From Rhodococcus sp. OK302 (GTDB lineage Bacteria; Actinomycetota; Actinomycetes; Mycobacteriales; Mycobacteriaceae), in NCBI RefSeq assembly GCF_002245895.1, contig NZ_NPJZ01000001.1, positions 4,953,501 through 5,017,500 on the forward strand: DNA of 64,000 bases, read 5' to 3'. Both the position numbers and the translations under genes were made by a program. Shown piece by piece: positions 7,765-16,134 of this stretch; the stretch's first letter is position 1; each line of letters starts with the position of its first letter. Under the pieces are notes generated by a model, which had not been told where the DNA came from, did no database searches, and saw only the letters and a program-made list of their open reading frames with translations.

Positions 7765-9063
7765 CTAGCGACTCTCCTGTACATCGCGCAAATACGACTT
7801 GAGCTGGAAGCCGTCCGCGTGAGCCTGCACGACGGTGGGGCGCTGTGTGCCGGCCAGGATCTTGCGGGCGGCCATATGGTCAGTCGGCCTGTTCACGGAT
7901 TCCACGGCCACGAGTCCGACGTCGCCGAAACGCAACACGGAGAAGGTTCCATTCTCCGGGTCACCGACGACAACACACTGATTGTCGGGGTCCCCGATGC
8001 CGGCAATCTGGAGCTTCGCGTCGTACTGGTTCGACCAGAACCACGGGACGCTCCGGTATCCCTCACCTCCGCCGTCGACGAGCAACGCCGCCACGTGGCG
8101 CGCATGATCAACTGCGTTCTGCACCGATTCCAACCTCACCAACCCCGCCCCGTGAACACTGGGATACGTGGCGCAGTCGCCGATCGCACTGACGCGATCA
8201 TCCTGCGTGCGCAGATTCTGATTCACCAGGACACCACCAGTCCGGTCGCAAATGGTCAAGCCTGCGGATGCGGCCAGTTCGACGTTGGGAACAGCGCCAA
8301 CCCCGACCAGGACGAGATCGGCCGCGATCATATCCCCGTTGTCGAGTTCAACCGCGGTCAGTTGCCCATCACTGCCACAGAACCGAGATACCGCTGCTCC
8401 CAATAGAATCCGAACGCCGTTGTCGCGGTGAAGATCGGTGAGATAGCCCGATGTCTCTGCCGAGACGCTATTAGCCAACGGGCGATCAGCGGTTTCGATC
8501 ACCGTCACATGGTGACCGTGGAGCGCAGCCCAGGAAGCAGCTTCCATGCCGATGAAACCGGCCCCGACAATGACCAGGCGCCGCGACTGATCGAGATGTG
8601 CGCGCAGATTGTCGGCGTCAGACCGGGTGCGCAACATGACGACACCCTCCTGGTCGACCCCGGGGATTGCAATCTGCCGGGGACGTGCGCCAGTGGCCAG
8701 GACGAGGTGGCCGTATCCCAGTCTCGTACCGTCCGCGAGTTCGACCTGCTGCTTGTCGAGACACAGCGCACGAACACGAGTTCCGGGGCGCACGCAGATG
8801 GAACGCTTGTCGTAGAACTCCTGACCGCGCAGCACGACGGCCGATTCGTCCGAATCTGTCAGGTACCCCTTGGAGAGAGGAGGGCGCTGGTACGGCAACT
8901 CCGATTCATCACCGAGCAGTGTGATGGGACCGGCGTATCCCCCGTCTCGCAACGACGCGGACACCTGGAATCCCGCCTGTCCGGCCCCGACGATCACTAC
9001 TCCGCCGGCACGTGCCGGCGCAGCGAAACCTGGTGCGAGTGCGGGCAGTAGAGCATTGTTCAT
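7765..9063 (-). CDS. FAD-dependent ferredoxin reductase (rhodocoxin-reductase type)
   Basis: 432 residues. Two dinucleotide-binding folds: VVIVGAGQAGF (GAGQAG at 26-31) for FAD and RRLVIVGAGFIGMEAASWAA for NAD(P)H. FAD-contacting YQRPPLSKGYL and ATGARPR, and the C-terminal SAIGDCATYP, are also present. The family passes electrons from NAD(P)H to a [2Fe-2S] ferredoxin. The gene is last in a set with a P450 and a ferredoxin on the same strand, making a complete class I P450 chain. The start MNNALLPALAPG was chosen over an in-frame upstream ATG at 9111 that adds an unlike leader. Confidence 0.9.
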   Translation of the reverse strand: MNNALLPALAPGFAAPARAGGVVIVGAGQAGFQVSASLRDGGYAGPITLLGDESELPYQRPPLSKGYLTDSDESAVVLRGQEFYDKRSICVRPGTRVRALCLDKQQVELADGTRLGYGHLVLATGARPRQIAIPGVDQEGVVMLRTRSDADNLRAHLDQSRRLVIVGAGFIGMEAASWAALHGHHVTVIETADRPLANSVSAETSGYLTDLHRDNGVRILLGAAVSRFCGSDGQLTAVELDNGDMIAADLVLVGVGAVPNVELAASAGLTICDRTGGVLVNQNLRTQDDRVSAIGDCATYPSVHGAGLVRLESVQNAVDHARHVAALLVDGGGEGYRSVPWFWSNQYDAKLQIAGIGDPDNQCVVVGDPENGTFSVLRFGDVGLVAVESVNRPTDHMAARKILAGTQRPTVVQAHADGFQLKSYLRDVQESR

Positions 9064-9102
9064 CGAGTTCGGGCCTTTACGGAATTCGTGTCGGTGCGCC
9101 GC

Positions 9103-9121
9103 CCTCACCACCTAGGTGAGG
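9103..9121. terminator. Small hairpin between ferredoxin and reductase genes
   Basis: CCTCACC - five-base loop - GGTGAGG in the 130-base gap between the ferredoxin stop and the reductase start. A seven-bp stem may attenuate transcription or stabilise the mRNA between the two genes. No T-tract. Weak evidence for a terminator. Confidence 0.3.
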
Positions 9122-9193
9122 ACGCCGCCGACGGATTGAATGGTGAACGCACACGCGGGCATTCGACGGGAAGATCATGCCCACGAACTATCT

Positions 9194-9517
9194 CTAAACC
9201 TGCTCTTGCGCGACCCGGACGACCAATCCGTCGTAGAGATCAGTCACGGGGAGCTGACATGACAATCGACTGTTCGATTCTCTCGGAGAGAGGGTGCAGT
9301 CGAGCATCTCGCTCTCTGCAGCGGAGACCGCCGGCAAGGAATCCACCGGCCCCTCCTCCACATACACATGGCACGTCGCGCACATGGCATTGCCGCCGCA
9401 CTCCCCCACAATCGATCCGACGTCGTTCCGGACAGCAACCTGCATGACGCTGTTGCCGACTGCTGCGTCCACGGTCACTGCAGTTTGGCCATCAACGATG
9501 TATGTAATCTTCGGCAT
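9194..9517 (-). CDS. [2Fe-2S] ferredoxin (adrenodoxin/rhodocoxin type)
   Basis: 107 residues beginning MPKITYIVDGQTAVTVDAAV. The cluster ligands are in the canonical vertebrate/P450-type spacing: C40-x5-C46-x2-C49 (GECGGNAMCATCH) and C87 in RLSCQLP. The open frame reaches back to 10060 through the P450 gene in another frame; that part is spurious. The ferredoxin lies 29 bases after the P450 stop and delivers electrons from the reductase gene product to the P450. Confidence 0.93.
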   Translation of the reverse strand: MPKITYIVDGQTAVTVDAAVGNSVMQVAVRNDVGSIVGECGGNAMCATCHVYVEEGPVDSLPAVSAAESEMLDCTLSPRESNSRLSCQLPVTDLYDGLVVRVAQEQV

Positions 9518-9546
9518 TTTGCTCTTCTCGCGTTTGTTGTAGGAGG

Positions 9547-10737
9547 TCAGACATGAACTGCAACGTCGAGGGACGCGAAACCGCGCAACACATTGTTGAG
9601 CGCCCGGGTTTCCGACAGAACCTCGAAGCGCTCGACCTTCGCCGCGAGTTCCTCGAACAGTGACCGCATCTCGAGGCGAGCCAAATTCATGCCGACGCAC
9701 GCGTGCGGGCCTGCGCCGAATCCCAGGTGATCCGTCGGGTTTCGTGTGATGTCGAAGCGATCGGGTTCCGGATATTGGCGCTCGTCGCGATTGGCTGCAC
9801 CGTAATAGGTGATGACACGTGAACCCGCCTCGAGCGCGACGCCGTCGACCTCGGTATCGACTGCCACCTTGCGGGAGAAGCACTGCAGTGGCGATTCCAT
9901 CCGCAGCACTTCGTTGATCGCACCCGGGATGAGCGATGGATTCTGCCGAATGAGATCCCACTGGTCCGGATGTCGGGCGAACAACCAGACCGCACTCGAG
10001 ATCGCGAAGATCGTCGTATCGAGGCTGGGCCCCATGTAGTCCATCATCATCATGGGGCACCGCTCTTTCGCGACCTCACCACGATCGGCCGCCAAGAACA
10101 CCGCTTCTGCCCAACTCCCCGGCTTGAGCTTTCCCGGAACTGCCTGCGTGGTGGCGTATTCCACCATTTCCCCCAGCACAGGAAAAGAATTCAACGCTCG
10201 TTCGTTCAACGGGCCGCAACTGTTGAACGACTCGGACGCCCAAAGCAGCATTCTCTCTCGGCCTTCCTCCGGCAGCCCGACCAGATTGGAAACGATTGTT
10301 ACCGGGAGATATTGGGCGAGGTCAGTAACCGCATCGAACTGCCCGCGCGCGGTCAACCGGTCGACGAGATCGCGCGCCTGAGTGCGGATTTCCTCCTGCA
10401 GCGGCCGGAGAGCCTTCGGTGTGAGGGGTTTGACGACCACGCCTCGCGACGTGGCGTGCTCTTCGCCGTCACTGCACAACGTGTTACCGCGAATCATCTG
10501 ATTGCTCTCGTCGTTCATCATCACGCCTTCACCGGAAATGAAAACGTCCGGCGTACGCAGGATGTGAGAGACCGCACTGTAGCGAGTGGCCGCGTGCATC
10601 CCGTATCGATCGAGGAACACAACGGGTCCCTGGTCGCGAAGCTCTCGGTAGCCGGCCCACGGGTCCAGCAGCGCTGCGTCCGTGAAGACGTCAAGGCTGG
10701 AGCGTGGGATGTCCACAGGCGAGGTGCTGACTGTCAT
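9547..10737 (-). CDS. Cytochrome P450, class I, CYP199-like
   Basis: 396 residues, soluble. The haem-binding loop FGAGPHACVGMN has Cys347 as proximal ligand. The ExxR motif is in INEVLRMESPLQ, and the I-helix reads YMGPSLDTTIF instead of the common A-G-x-D/E-T-T. The segments ESPLQCFSRKVAVDTEV and the end NNVLRGFASLDV recall the CYP199 group, which O-demethylates para-substituted aromatic acids. This similarity is from memory, so the substrate is an inference. Start MTVSTSPVD at 10737 follows GGAAGT. First gene of the P450-ferredoxin-reductase unit, divergent from a GntR regulator. Confidence 0.88.
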   Translation of the reverse strand: MTVSTSPVDIPRSSLDVFTDAALLDPWAGYRELRDQGPVVFLDRYGMHAATRYSAVSHILRTPDVFISGEGVMMNDESNQMIRGNTLCSDGEEHATSRGVVVKPLTPKALRPLQEEIRTQARDLVDRLTARGQFDAVTDLAQYLPVTIVSNLVGLPEEGRERMLLWASESFNSCGPLNERALNSFPVLGEMVEYATTQAVPGKLKPGSWAEAVFLAADRGEVAKERCPMMMMDYMGPSLDTTIFAISSAVWLFARHPDQWDLIRQNPSLIPGAINEVLRMESPLQCFSRKVAVDTEVDGVALEAGSRVITYYGAANRDERQYPEPDRFDITRNPTDHLGFGAGPHACVGMNLARLEMRSLFEELAAKVERFEVLSETRALNNVLRGFASLDVAVHV

Positions 10738-10829
10738 GGAAGTCTCCTGCACGATTCGTAATGTTCTGGTCCGGGCCCAATTCCCGGCGATGTGTCACAG
10801 TTCACAAAATCATCAGAATTTCGCATTGT

Positions 10830-10850
10830 CAAGAGAATCTCGAAATTATT
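10830..10850. promoter_or_regulatory. Predicted GntR operator, copy 1 (P450/GntR intergenic)
   Basis: The core AATCTCGAAATT flanked by CAAGAG and ATT lies between the divergent P450 and GntR genes. A near-identical 21-base sequence occurs inverted at 11813-11833, before the catabolic operon that follows the GntR gene. Only two positions differ between the two, and the core is itself roughly palindromic. Occurrence at both flanking promoters suggests the operator of the FCD-type regulator encoded between them. Confidence 0.6.
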
Positions 10851-10884
10851 GGATGAATGGGGTTCCTGTGATTAACTTCGATAC

Positions 10885-11547
10885 ATGGCACAATCCACGC
10901 GCGTCGACGACGCCTATCGCAGCCTCAGGAGGGACATCCTCAGTGGTCGACACCTGCCTGGCGCCAAGCTCCTGTCGGCATCACTGCGCGAGGAGTACGA
11001 CATCAGCAGTGGCGTCCTCCGCGAAGTGCTTCCGCGGCTTGCCGGCGAGGGTCTCGTCGTATCCGAACCCCAGCGCGGATTCCGCGTAATACAAGTTTCG
11101 GTTAGTGACCTCCGTCAGCTCACGGAGGCTCGCGTCCTTGTCGAGACGGCCGCTCTCCGCCAGGCTATCGAGCGCGGCGATCTGCAGTGGGAGACCAGAG
11201 TCGTTGCGGCGCATCACACTCTCGCTGGATCCACACCTCGCGACGACGCCGGGAACCTGTCCGACGAGTGGCTCCTCGCACACTCCAACTTCCACGAGGC
11301 ACTGCTGTCAGGAAGTCCGAACCAGCGACTGCAACGCATCGCAAGCCAGCTGCGAGATACGACCGAACTGTACCGATGCTGGTCCAATCGCCTCGGCGAC
11401 GAGCCGGATCGCGATATCGAAGGCGAGCATCGGCGCATCTTCGAAGCCGCCATCGCAAGGGAGGCCGACTGTGCGGCATCCCTACTCACCGAGCACTACG
11501 AGCACACGACGCAGATCATGATCCGTCTCAGCGAAAGCCTCGGCTAG
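10885..11547 (+). CDS. GntR-family (FCD subfamily) transcriptional regulator
   Basis: 220 residues. N-terminal winged helix about 10-70 (YRSLRRDILSGRHLPGAKLLSASLREEYDISSGVLREVLPRLAGEGLVVSEPQRGFRV) and a helical FCD effector domain about 78-215. The FCD part carries the metal/ligand pattern with Asp/His residues (HSNFHEALLSG, EGEHRRIFEA, LLTEHYEHT). Such regulators typically sense carboxylic acids. It sits between the P450 unit and the five-gene catabolic operon, with matching operator-like sequences in front of each. Confidence 0.9.
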   Translation: MAQSTRVDDAYRSLRRDILSGRHLPGAKLLSASLREEYDISSGVLREVLPRLAGEGLVVSEPQRGFRVIQVSVSDLRQLTEARVLVETAALRQAIERGDLQWETRVVAAHHTLAGSTPRDDAGNLSDEWLLAHSNFHEALLSGSPNQRLQRIASQLRDTTELYRCWSNRLGDEPDRDIEGEHRRIFEAAIAREADCAASLLTEHYEHTTQIMIRLSESLG

Positions 11548-11957
11548 CCGAACATCCAACCGACGGCGAGCATCCGACCGTCGTAGCCGACGCGACAACA
11601 AGAGGGCGATAGGACGCACTGAGGCGTCCTCGCCTCCTTCAATAGGCACAGCCATCGACCCCGCATCGTCGGATCCCCGTCAGTAGACAGCCGTCACTTC
11701 CTCCACGGCACTCGGCTTCGACACGCCTGCAGATTCCGCCCCACCCTCACTCCACAACGCAGACAGCAGGTTCCGTCCGCACCGCTCGCATCCAGGGGAT
11801 CAACTCGGTCTAAATAATCTCGAAATTCTCTTGTTTTATCGAAATAATGTCGGTATAACTAGTAATGTTCATCACACCCGGAGGCTGATCAACGCACTTA
11901 CCTGCCGCCCTCGGCGGCAAGGGATCAGATACCTCTCGCACAACCGGAAGGCACCAC
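11548..11957. other. Intergenic region upstream of catabolic operon
   Basis: 410 bases without a credible gene. The first 260 bases show nothing I can interpret. From about 11811 the base composition becomes AT-rich and contains the second operator-like sequence and a further partial TATCGAAATAATG half-site (11838-11850). This AT-rich block is the likely promoter for the operon starting at 11958. Confidence 0.6.
11813..11833. promoter_or_regulatory. Predicted GntR operator, copy 2 (catabolic operon promoter)
   Basis: The inverted counterpart of 10830-10850: read on the minus strand it gives CAAGAG, AATTTCGAGATT, ATT, differing at two positions. It lies in the AT-rich leader of the FAH-dioxygenase-AACS operon, about 125 bases before the first start codon. 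Assignment to the neighbouring GntR protein is inferred from position. Confidence 0.6.
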
Positions 11958-12824
11958 GTGAAGTTCGCCAACTATGACCAGCGGGCCGTTGTCACCGACG
12001 GACACCGCGCTGTTTACGTCGCCGATGCCAGTGCCGGCGAATTTGCCGACGACCCCCAGCAGATCTTCGCGCGATGGACCGAGTTCGCAGCCTGGGCGGC
12101 GACAGTCGACGTCGCCGATGGTTTTGTCATCGATCCCAGCAAACTCGGAGCACCGTCGCCCAAGCCTCAACAGGTTTTTGCCGTCGGCTTGAACTACGCG
12201 GCACACGCTCGGGAGAGCGGAATCGACGTTCCACCCGAACCCGCTGTGTTCACGAAATTCCCAACCTCGGTCGTCGGCCCCGACTCGGATCTCGACCTGC
12301 CAACGGACACTGTCGACTACGAGGCCGAACTGGTCGTCATCATCGGACAACCGACACATCGGGTCAGCGAGTCGGACGCGTGGGACCACATCGCAGGAAT
12401 CACTGTGGGACAGGATATTTCCGAAAGAACACGCCAAAGAGTCGGCCCTGCAGCACAGTTCAGCCTCGGCAAGTCATTCCCAGGATTCGCCCCGACCGGA
12501 CCGTGGCTGACCACCATCGATGAGGTCCCCGACCCTAACAATCTCGGCATCGGGTGCTCGATCAACGGCACGGTTATGCAAAAGGCACGAACCGACGACT
12601 TGATCTTCTCGGTACCGATCATCGTGGCAAAACTCTCGGAGATTCTGCCGCTGCTTCCGGGAGATCTCATCTTCACCGGCACTCCCTCTGGAGTCGGCGG
12701 CGCACGGACGCCTCCGGTATTCCTTCGTGACGGCGACGTGCTCGAGACCTGGGTCGAAGGCATCGGAACGATCACCTCGCGATGCCGAGCCGGCATTCCC
12801 TACCCGTCCCCGCGCAACGCCTGA
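11958..12824 (+). CDS. Fumarylacetoacetate hydrolase-family protein
   Basis: 288 residues. Family markers are VFAVGLNYAAHARE, FTKFPTSVVGP, the metal-binding VDYEAELVVIIG, AGITVGQDIS, SLGKSFPGFAPTGPWL and the final LPGDLIFTGTPSGVG. Members hydrolyse C-C bonds in acylpyruvates or decarboxylate/hydrate meta-cleavage products. Next to an extradiol-type dioxygenase, hydrolysis or isomerisation of a ring-fission product is the likely job. Begins at ATG 11958 after GGAAGG; 12 bases separate it from the dioxygenase gene. Confidence 0.88.
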   Translation: MKFANYDQRAVVTDGHRAVYVADASAGEFADDPQQIFARWTEFAAWAATVDVADGFVIDPSKLGAPSPKPQQVFAVGLNYAAHARESGIDVPPEPAVFTKFPTSVVGPDSDLDLPTDTVDYEAELVVIIGQPTHRVSESDAWDHIAGITVGQDISERTRQRVGPAAQFSLGKSFPGFAPTGPWLTTIDEVPDPNNLGIGCSINGTVMQKARTDDLIFSVPIIVAKLSEILPLLPGDLIFTGTPSGVGGARTPPVFLRDGDVLETWVEGIGTITSRCRAGIPYPSPRNA

Positions 12825-12836
12825 TAGGAGCACACC

Positions 12837-13760
12837 ATGGCACTCCACCGACTGGTGTCAGTAACCATCGGAATCCCGAACCTCGACGAAACTGCCCGAT
12901 ACTACGAGGAATTCGGCCTTACCCCTTTGCGGGACAACAGGTTTGCCACCGTAGACGGCGGTGAGCAGCTGCGCCTGGTGCACGCCCCGAACCGCCGGGT
13001 TGTGGACGTTACTTTCGGTGCCGATAACCAGGACGATATCGACCGTATCGCGCGCCAACTCCAGAAGCTCGATCTGGATTTCACTACCAGCGACGGCCGG
13101 GTAGAGACATTCGAACCGATCGCCGGCTTCCGAGCGACGGTCGAGGTAACGTCGCACATAATCCAGTCTCCGGTGTCTGCGCCGGTCTACAACGGCCCAG
13201 GCCGGATCGACCGTAGCAACAACCGGGCCCCCGGCATTTTGCGCGAAGATCGTGTGCGGCCACGCAAACTCGGCCATGTAGTGATCGGCTCGACGGACCA
13301 AGCTGCTACACAGAAATTTTTCACTGACGGCATCGGACTCAAGATCAGTGACGTCATTCCGTCACTCGCCGCGTTCATGCGGTGCTCGACCGACCACCAC
13401 AACATTCTTGTGCAACAAGCGCCGGCGGACTTCTTGCATCACACTTCGTGGCAGGTCGACGACGTCGACGAGATCGGCCGCGGCGCGATGGCCATGCTCG
13501 AGAACCACCCGGAACGCCACGTGTGGGGCCTCGGCCGACACCACGTGGGCTCAAACTTCTTCTGGTACTTGAAGGATCCAGCCGGAAACTTCGCGGAGTA
13601 CTACTCCGATCTCGACTGCATCGTCGATGACGCCCTGTGGAAGCCCGGGGTCTGGGAGGGCGCGAAGGGACTCTTCAACTGGGGTCCACCGCCGCCGCCG
13701 TCGTTTGTCATGCCCGAGGATCTCGCGGCGCACATGACCGGATCGCACGATGCCGGCTGA
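12837..13760 (+). CDS. VOC-superfamily extradiol ring-cleavage dioxygenase
   Basis: 307 residues with two VOC modules (about 1-115 and 143-270), the layout of type I extradiol dioxygenases. Candidate Fe(II) ligands are His147 (KLGHVVIG), His201 or His202 (DFLHHTSWQVDD) and Glu254 (NFAEYYSD), the 2-His-1-carboxylate set. The catalytic-type HHVGSNFFWYLKDPAGN segment is also present. It should cleave a catechol-like intermediate next to the hydroxyl pair. The start has GATAGGAGCA upstream, and the 3' end overlaps the acetoacetyl-CoA synthetase gene by 11 bases. Confidence 0.88.
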   Translation: MALHRLVSVTIGIPNLDETARYYEEFGLTPLRDNRFATVDGGEQLRLVHAPNRRVVDVTFGADNQDDIDRIARQLQKLDLDFTTSDGRVETFEPIAGFRATVEVTSHIIQSPVSAPVYNGPGRIDRSNNRAPGILREDRVRPRKLGHVVIGSTDQAATQKFFTDGIGLKISDVIPSLAAFMRCSTDHHNILVQQAPADFLHHTSWQVDDVDEIGRGAMAMLENHPERHVWGLGRHHVGSNFFWYLKDPAGNFAEYYSDLDCIVDDALWKPGVWEGAKGLFNWGPPPPPSFVMPEDLAAHMTGSHDAG

Positions 13761-15750
13761 CTCCGTCACGGCGGACGGCGCTTTGTGGGCTCCGTCCGCC
13801 GAGTTTGCCGCGCAATCGGTCTTGACTGACTATCTCTCTTGGCTCCAACGCGAGCGGCAACTGGATTTCACCGACTATCGCCAACTGTGGGAATGGTCGA
13901 CCACCGACCTCAGTGCATTTTGGTTGTCGATTCGCGATTACTTCAACCTCGACATCGACGACCCTCAGCAGGTCCTCGATGAGAGTGCGGGGATGCCACA
14001 CGTCCGGTGGTTCATCGGTTCGACCACAAATTACGCCGCGAACGCGCTTGTCCACGAACAGGAAAGCGGACTCGCGCTTCAGTCGCTCAACGAGTCCGGT
14101 GTGTTGACCACAATGACGTGGCGAGAACTTCGGCTCGCTGTGGGCGGCTTGGCGACGTGGTTCCGTGCGCAGGGCATTGTTCCCGGCGACCGGATTGTCG
14201 CCTATGTCCCCAACATCGCCGGCGCAGTGATCGCTATGCTCGCGTCCGCCGCGGTCGGCGCAGTGTGGGCGTCTTGCGCGCAGGAGTATTCAGCTCAGGG
14301 TGCGCACGACCGGTTTGCGCAGCTCGAACCCAAGATTCTCATCGCAGCCGACGGATACCACCACGGCGGCAAAATCTTCGACCGCCGCCAGAGCGTTACC
14401 GAATTGGCCGGCTCGTTGTCGACCGTCGAGTCCGTGGTCTGGATCGACAACCTGGGGCTGCTCGACGAAACAACCCGAGGGGAAAGGTTCACCGACCTCA
14501 CCGAGAACGGCTGCGAGCCGGAATTCACGCGCGTGCCGTTCGACCACCCACTGTGGGTACTGTTCTCCTCCGGCACCACCGGACCGCCGAAGGGCATTGT
14601 GCACGGTCACGGCGGAATCCTGCTGGAGCACAGCAAGTTCTGTGGCCTGAACACCGACCTCGTTCCGGGAGACCGATTTCTGTGGCTGGCCACACCGAGC
14701 TGGATGGTGTGGAACATCCAGATTTCCGGACTGCTGGTCGGGGCGACGATATCGACCTATGACGGTGCGCCGTCATGGCCTGATGCCGCGCAGATATGGC
14801 GCATCGCCGAACGCCTCGGTCTCGATGTTCTCGGCGTCAGTGCCGCAAGTCTGGTAGCCGCCCACAAGGGCGATATGCACCCGCTGGACGTCGCGCCGAA
14901 CCTCACACTGAGTGCCATCGGCAGCACCGGTTCACCACTCCCTCCCGATACCGCAACCTGGGTCTACCAACGACTTCCGCAGGTGTGGTTGGCCTCGGCG
15001 AGCGGCGGCACCGACATCTGCTCGTCGTTCGCCGGTGGTGTTCCCACCGAACCGGTGTTCGCCGACCAGATCCAGGGCCCCGCGCTGGGCGTGCGCCTCG
15101 ACGCCTGGAATGAACACGCACAGTCGGTGATCGGGGAAACCGGCGAGATGGTCGTTACTCGCCCGATGCCGTCGATGCCCATCCGCTTCTGGAACGACAC
15201 CGACTTCGCGAAGTACACGAGCGCTTATTTCGACCACTACCCCGGGGTCTGGCGTCACGGCGACTGGATCACGATCACCGAACGGGGTGGCGTCGTCATT
15301 CACGGCCGTTCAGACGCCACGATGAACCGGCACGGGGTACGAATTGGAAGCGGCGAGATCTATCAAGTCGTCGACCAGTTGCAGGAAGTGGCCGACAGCG
15401 TGGTCGTTGGTGTCGAGCTTGCCGACGGTGGGTACTGGATGCCGTTGTTCGTCGTGCCGGCACGCCCACCCGTCGATACCCGTAGGCTCACCCAGCTGAT
15501 CCGCAACGAGATTCGAACTAACGCCAGTCCGCGACATGTTCCCGACGAGATCATCCTCGTCGACTCGCTTCCGCACACCCGAACCGGAAAGAAGCTCGAA
15601 GTCCCGATCAAGCGAATCTTGCAAGGGGCCGACCCTGTCGCGGTGCTCAATCCACAGGCGGTCGACAACGCCGATGCGCTCTACCAGTTCATCGCTTTCA
15701 GACCACTCGACAAAACTCGCACCGATCCCCCGATCGCCGCACGAAAGTAG
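13750..15750 (+). CDS. Acetoacetyl-CoA synthetase
   Basis: 666 residues, the full length of the AACS branch of the ANL superfamily, which converts acetoacetate, ATP and CoA to acetoacetyl-CoA. The sequence shows LWEWSTTDLSAFWLSIRDYF near the N-terminus, the AMP-binding LFSSGTTGPPKGIVHGHGG, SASGGTDICSSF, WRHGDWITITERGGVVIHGRSDATMNRHGVRIGS and the C-terminal TRTGKKLEVPIKR. It overlaps the dioxygenase gene, so it is co-translated. Acetoacetate would be a product of FAH-type cleavage, which links it to the first gene. A related 3-oxo acid as substrate is possible. Confidence 0.9.
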   Translation: MPADSVTADGALWAPSAEFAAQSVLTDYLSWLQRERQLDFTDYRQLWEWSTTDLSAFWLSIRDYFNLDIDDPQQVLDESAGMPHVRWFIGSTTNYAANALVHEQESGLALQSLNESGVLTTMTWRELRLAVGGLATWFRAQGIVPGDRIVAYVPNIAGAVIAMLASAAVGAVWASCAQEYSAQGAHDRFAQLEPKILIAADGYHHGGKIFDRRQSVTELAGSLSTVESVVWIDNLGLLDETTRGERFTDLTENGCEPEFTRVPFDHPLWVLFSSGTTGPPKGIVHGHGGILLEHSKFCGLNTDLVPGDRFLWLATPSWMVWNIQISGLLVGATISTYDGAPSWPDAAQIWRIAERLGLDVLGVSAASLVAAHKGDMHPLDVAPNLTLSAIGSTGSPLPPDTATWVYQRLPQVWLASASGGTDICSSFAGGVPTEPVFADQIQGPALGVRLDAWNEHAQSVIGETGEMVVTRPMPSMPIRFWNDTDFAKYTSAYFDHYPGVWRHGDWITITERGGVVIHGRSDATMNRHGVRIGSGEIYQVVDQLQEVADSVVVGVELADGGYWMPLFVVPARPPVDTRRLTQLIRNEIRTNASPRHVPDEIILVDSLPHTRTGKKLEVPIKRILQGADPVAVLNPQAVDNADALYQFIAFRPLDKTRTDPPIAARK

Positions 15751-15755
15751 TCCCC

Positions 15756-16067
15756 ATGTACCGAGTTGCCATCGTCTACAACCACCCTGAGGATACTGAG
15801 CTGTTCGATTCCTATTATCGGGATCAGCACCTCCCGAAGGTTCGTAACATCCCCGGCCTGCAGCGTCTCGCGGCCGGAAAGTGCGATCCGCTGGGCGGCG
15901 GCCCAGCTGAGGCGTACGCCCTCGCGATGCTGTACTTCGAAAACCAGGAGCAGTGCAACGCCGCCTTGTCCTCCCCCGAAGGCCAAGCCGCTGCCACCGA
16001 TGCTCAGCAATTCGCTACCGGCGGAATGACACTCATCGCGAGCAACGAAGAAACCATCTGGCCCTGA
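15756..16067 (+). CDS. EthD-family small protein (copy 1)
   Basis: 103 residues of the dimeric alpha/beta-barrel (EthD) family: MYRVAIVYNHPED ... FDSYYRDQHLPKVRNIPGLQRLAAGKCDPL ... LAMLYFENQEQCNAALSSPEGQAAATDAQQF. EthD is needed for ethyl tert-butyl ether degradation by a P450 system in Rhodococcus ruber; its reaction is unknown, and relatives include small cofactor-free oxygenases and decarboxylases. Starts five bases after the AACS stop. A paralogue of identical length is encoded at 43004. Confidence 0.85.
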   Translation: MYRVAIVYNHPEDTELFDSYYRDQHLPKVRNIPGLQRLAAGKCDPLGGGPAEAYALAMLYFENQEQCNAALSSPEGQAAATDAQQFATGGMTLIASNEETIWP

Positions 16068-16134
16068 CGTGCCGGTGGCGCGACTGCGCAAAGTCTGTAC
16101 TTGATGTGAATTACCCACCACAAGGAGTATTCAA

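Noticed and set aside
13750..15750. Acetyl-CoA synthetase
   Set aside because: The N-terminal LWEWSTTDLSAFW region and the total length fit acetoacetyl-CoA synthetase better.
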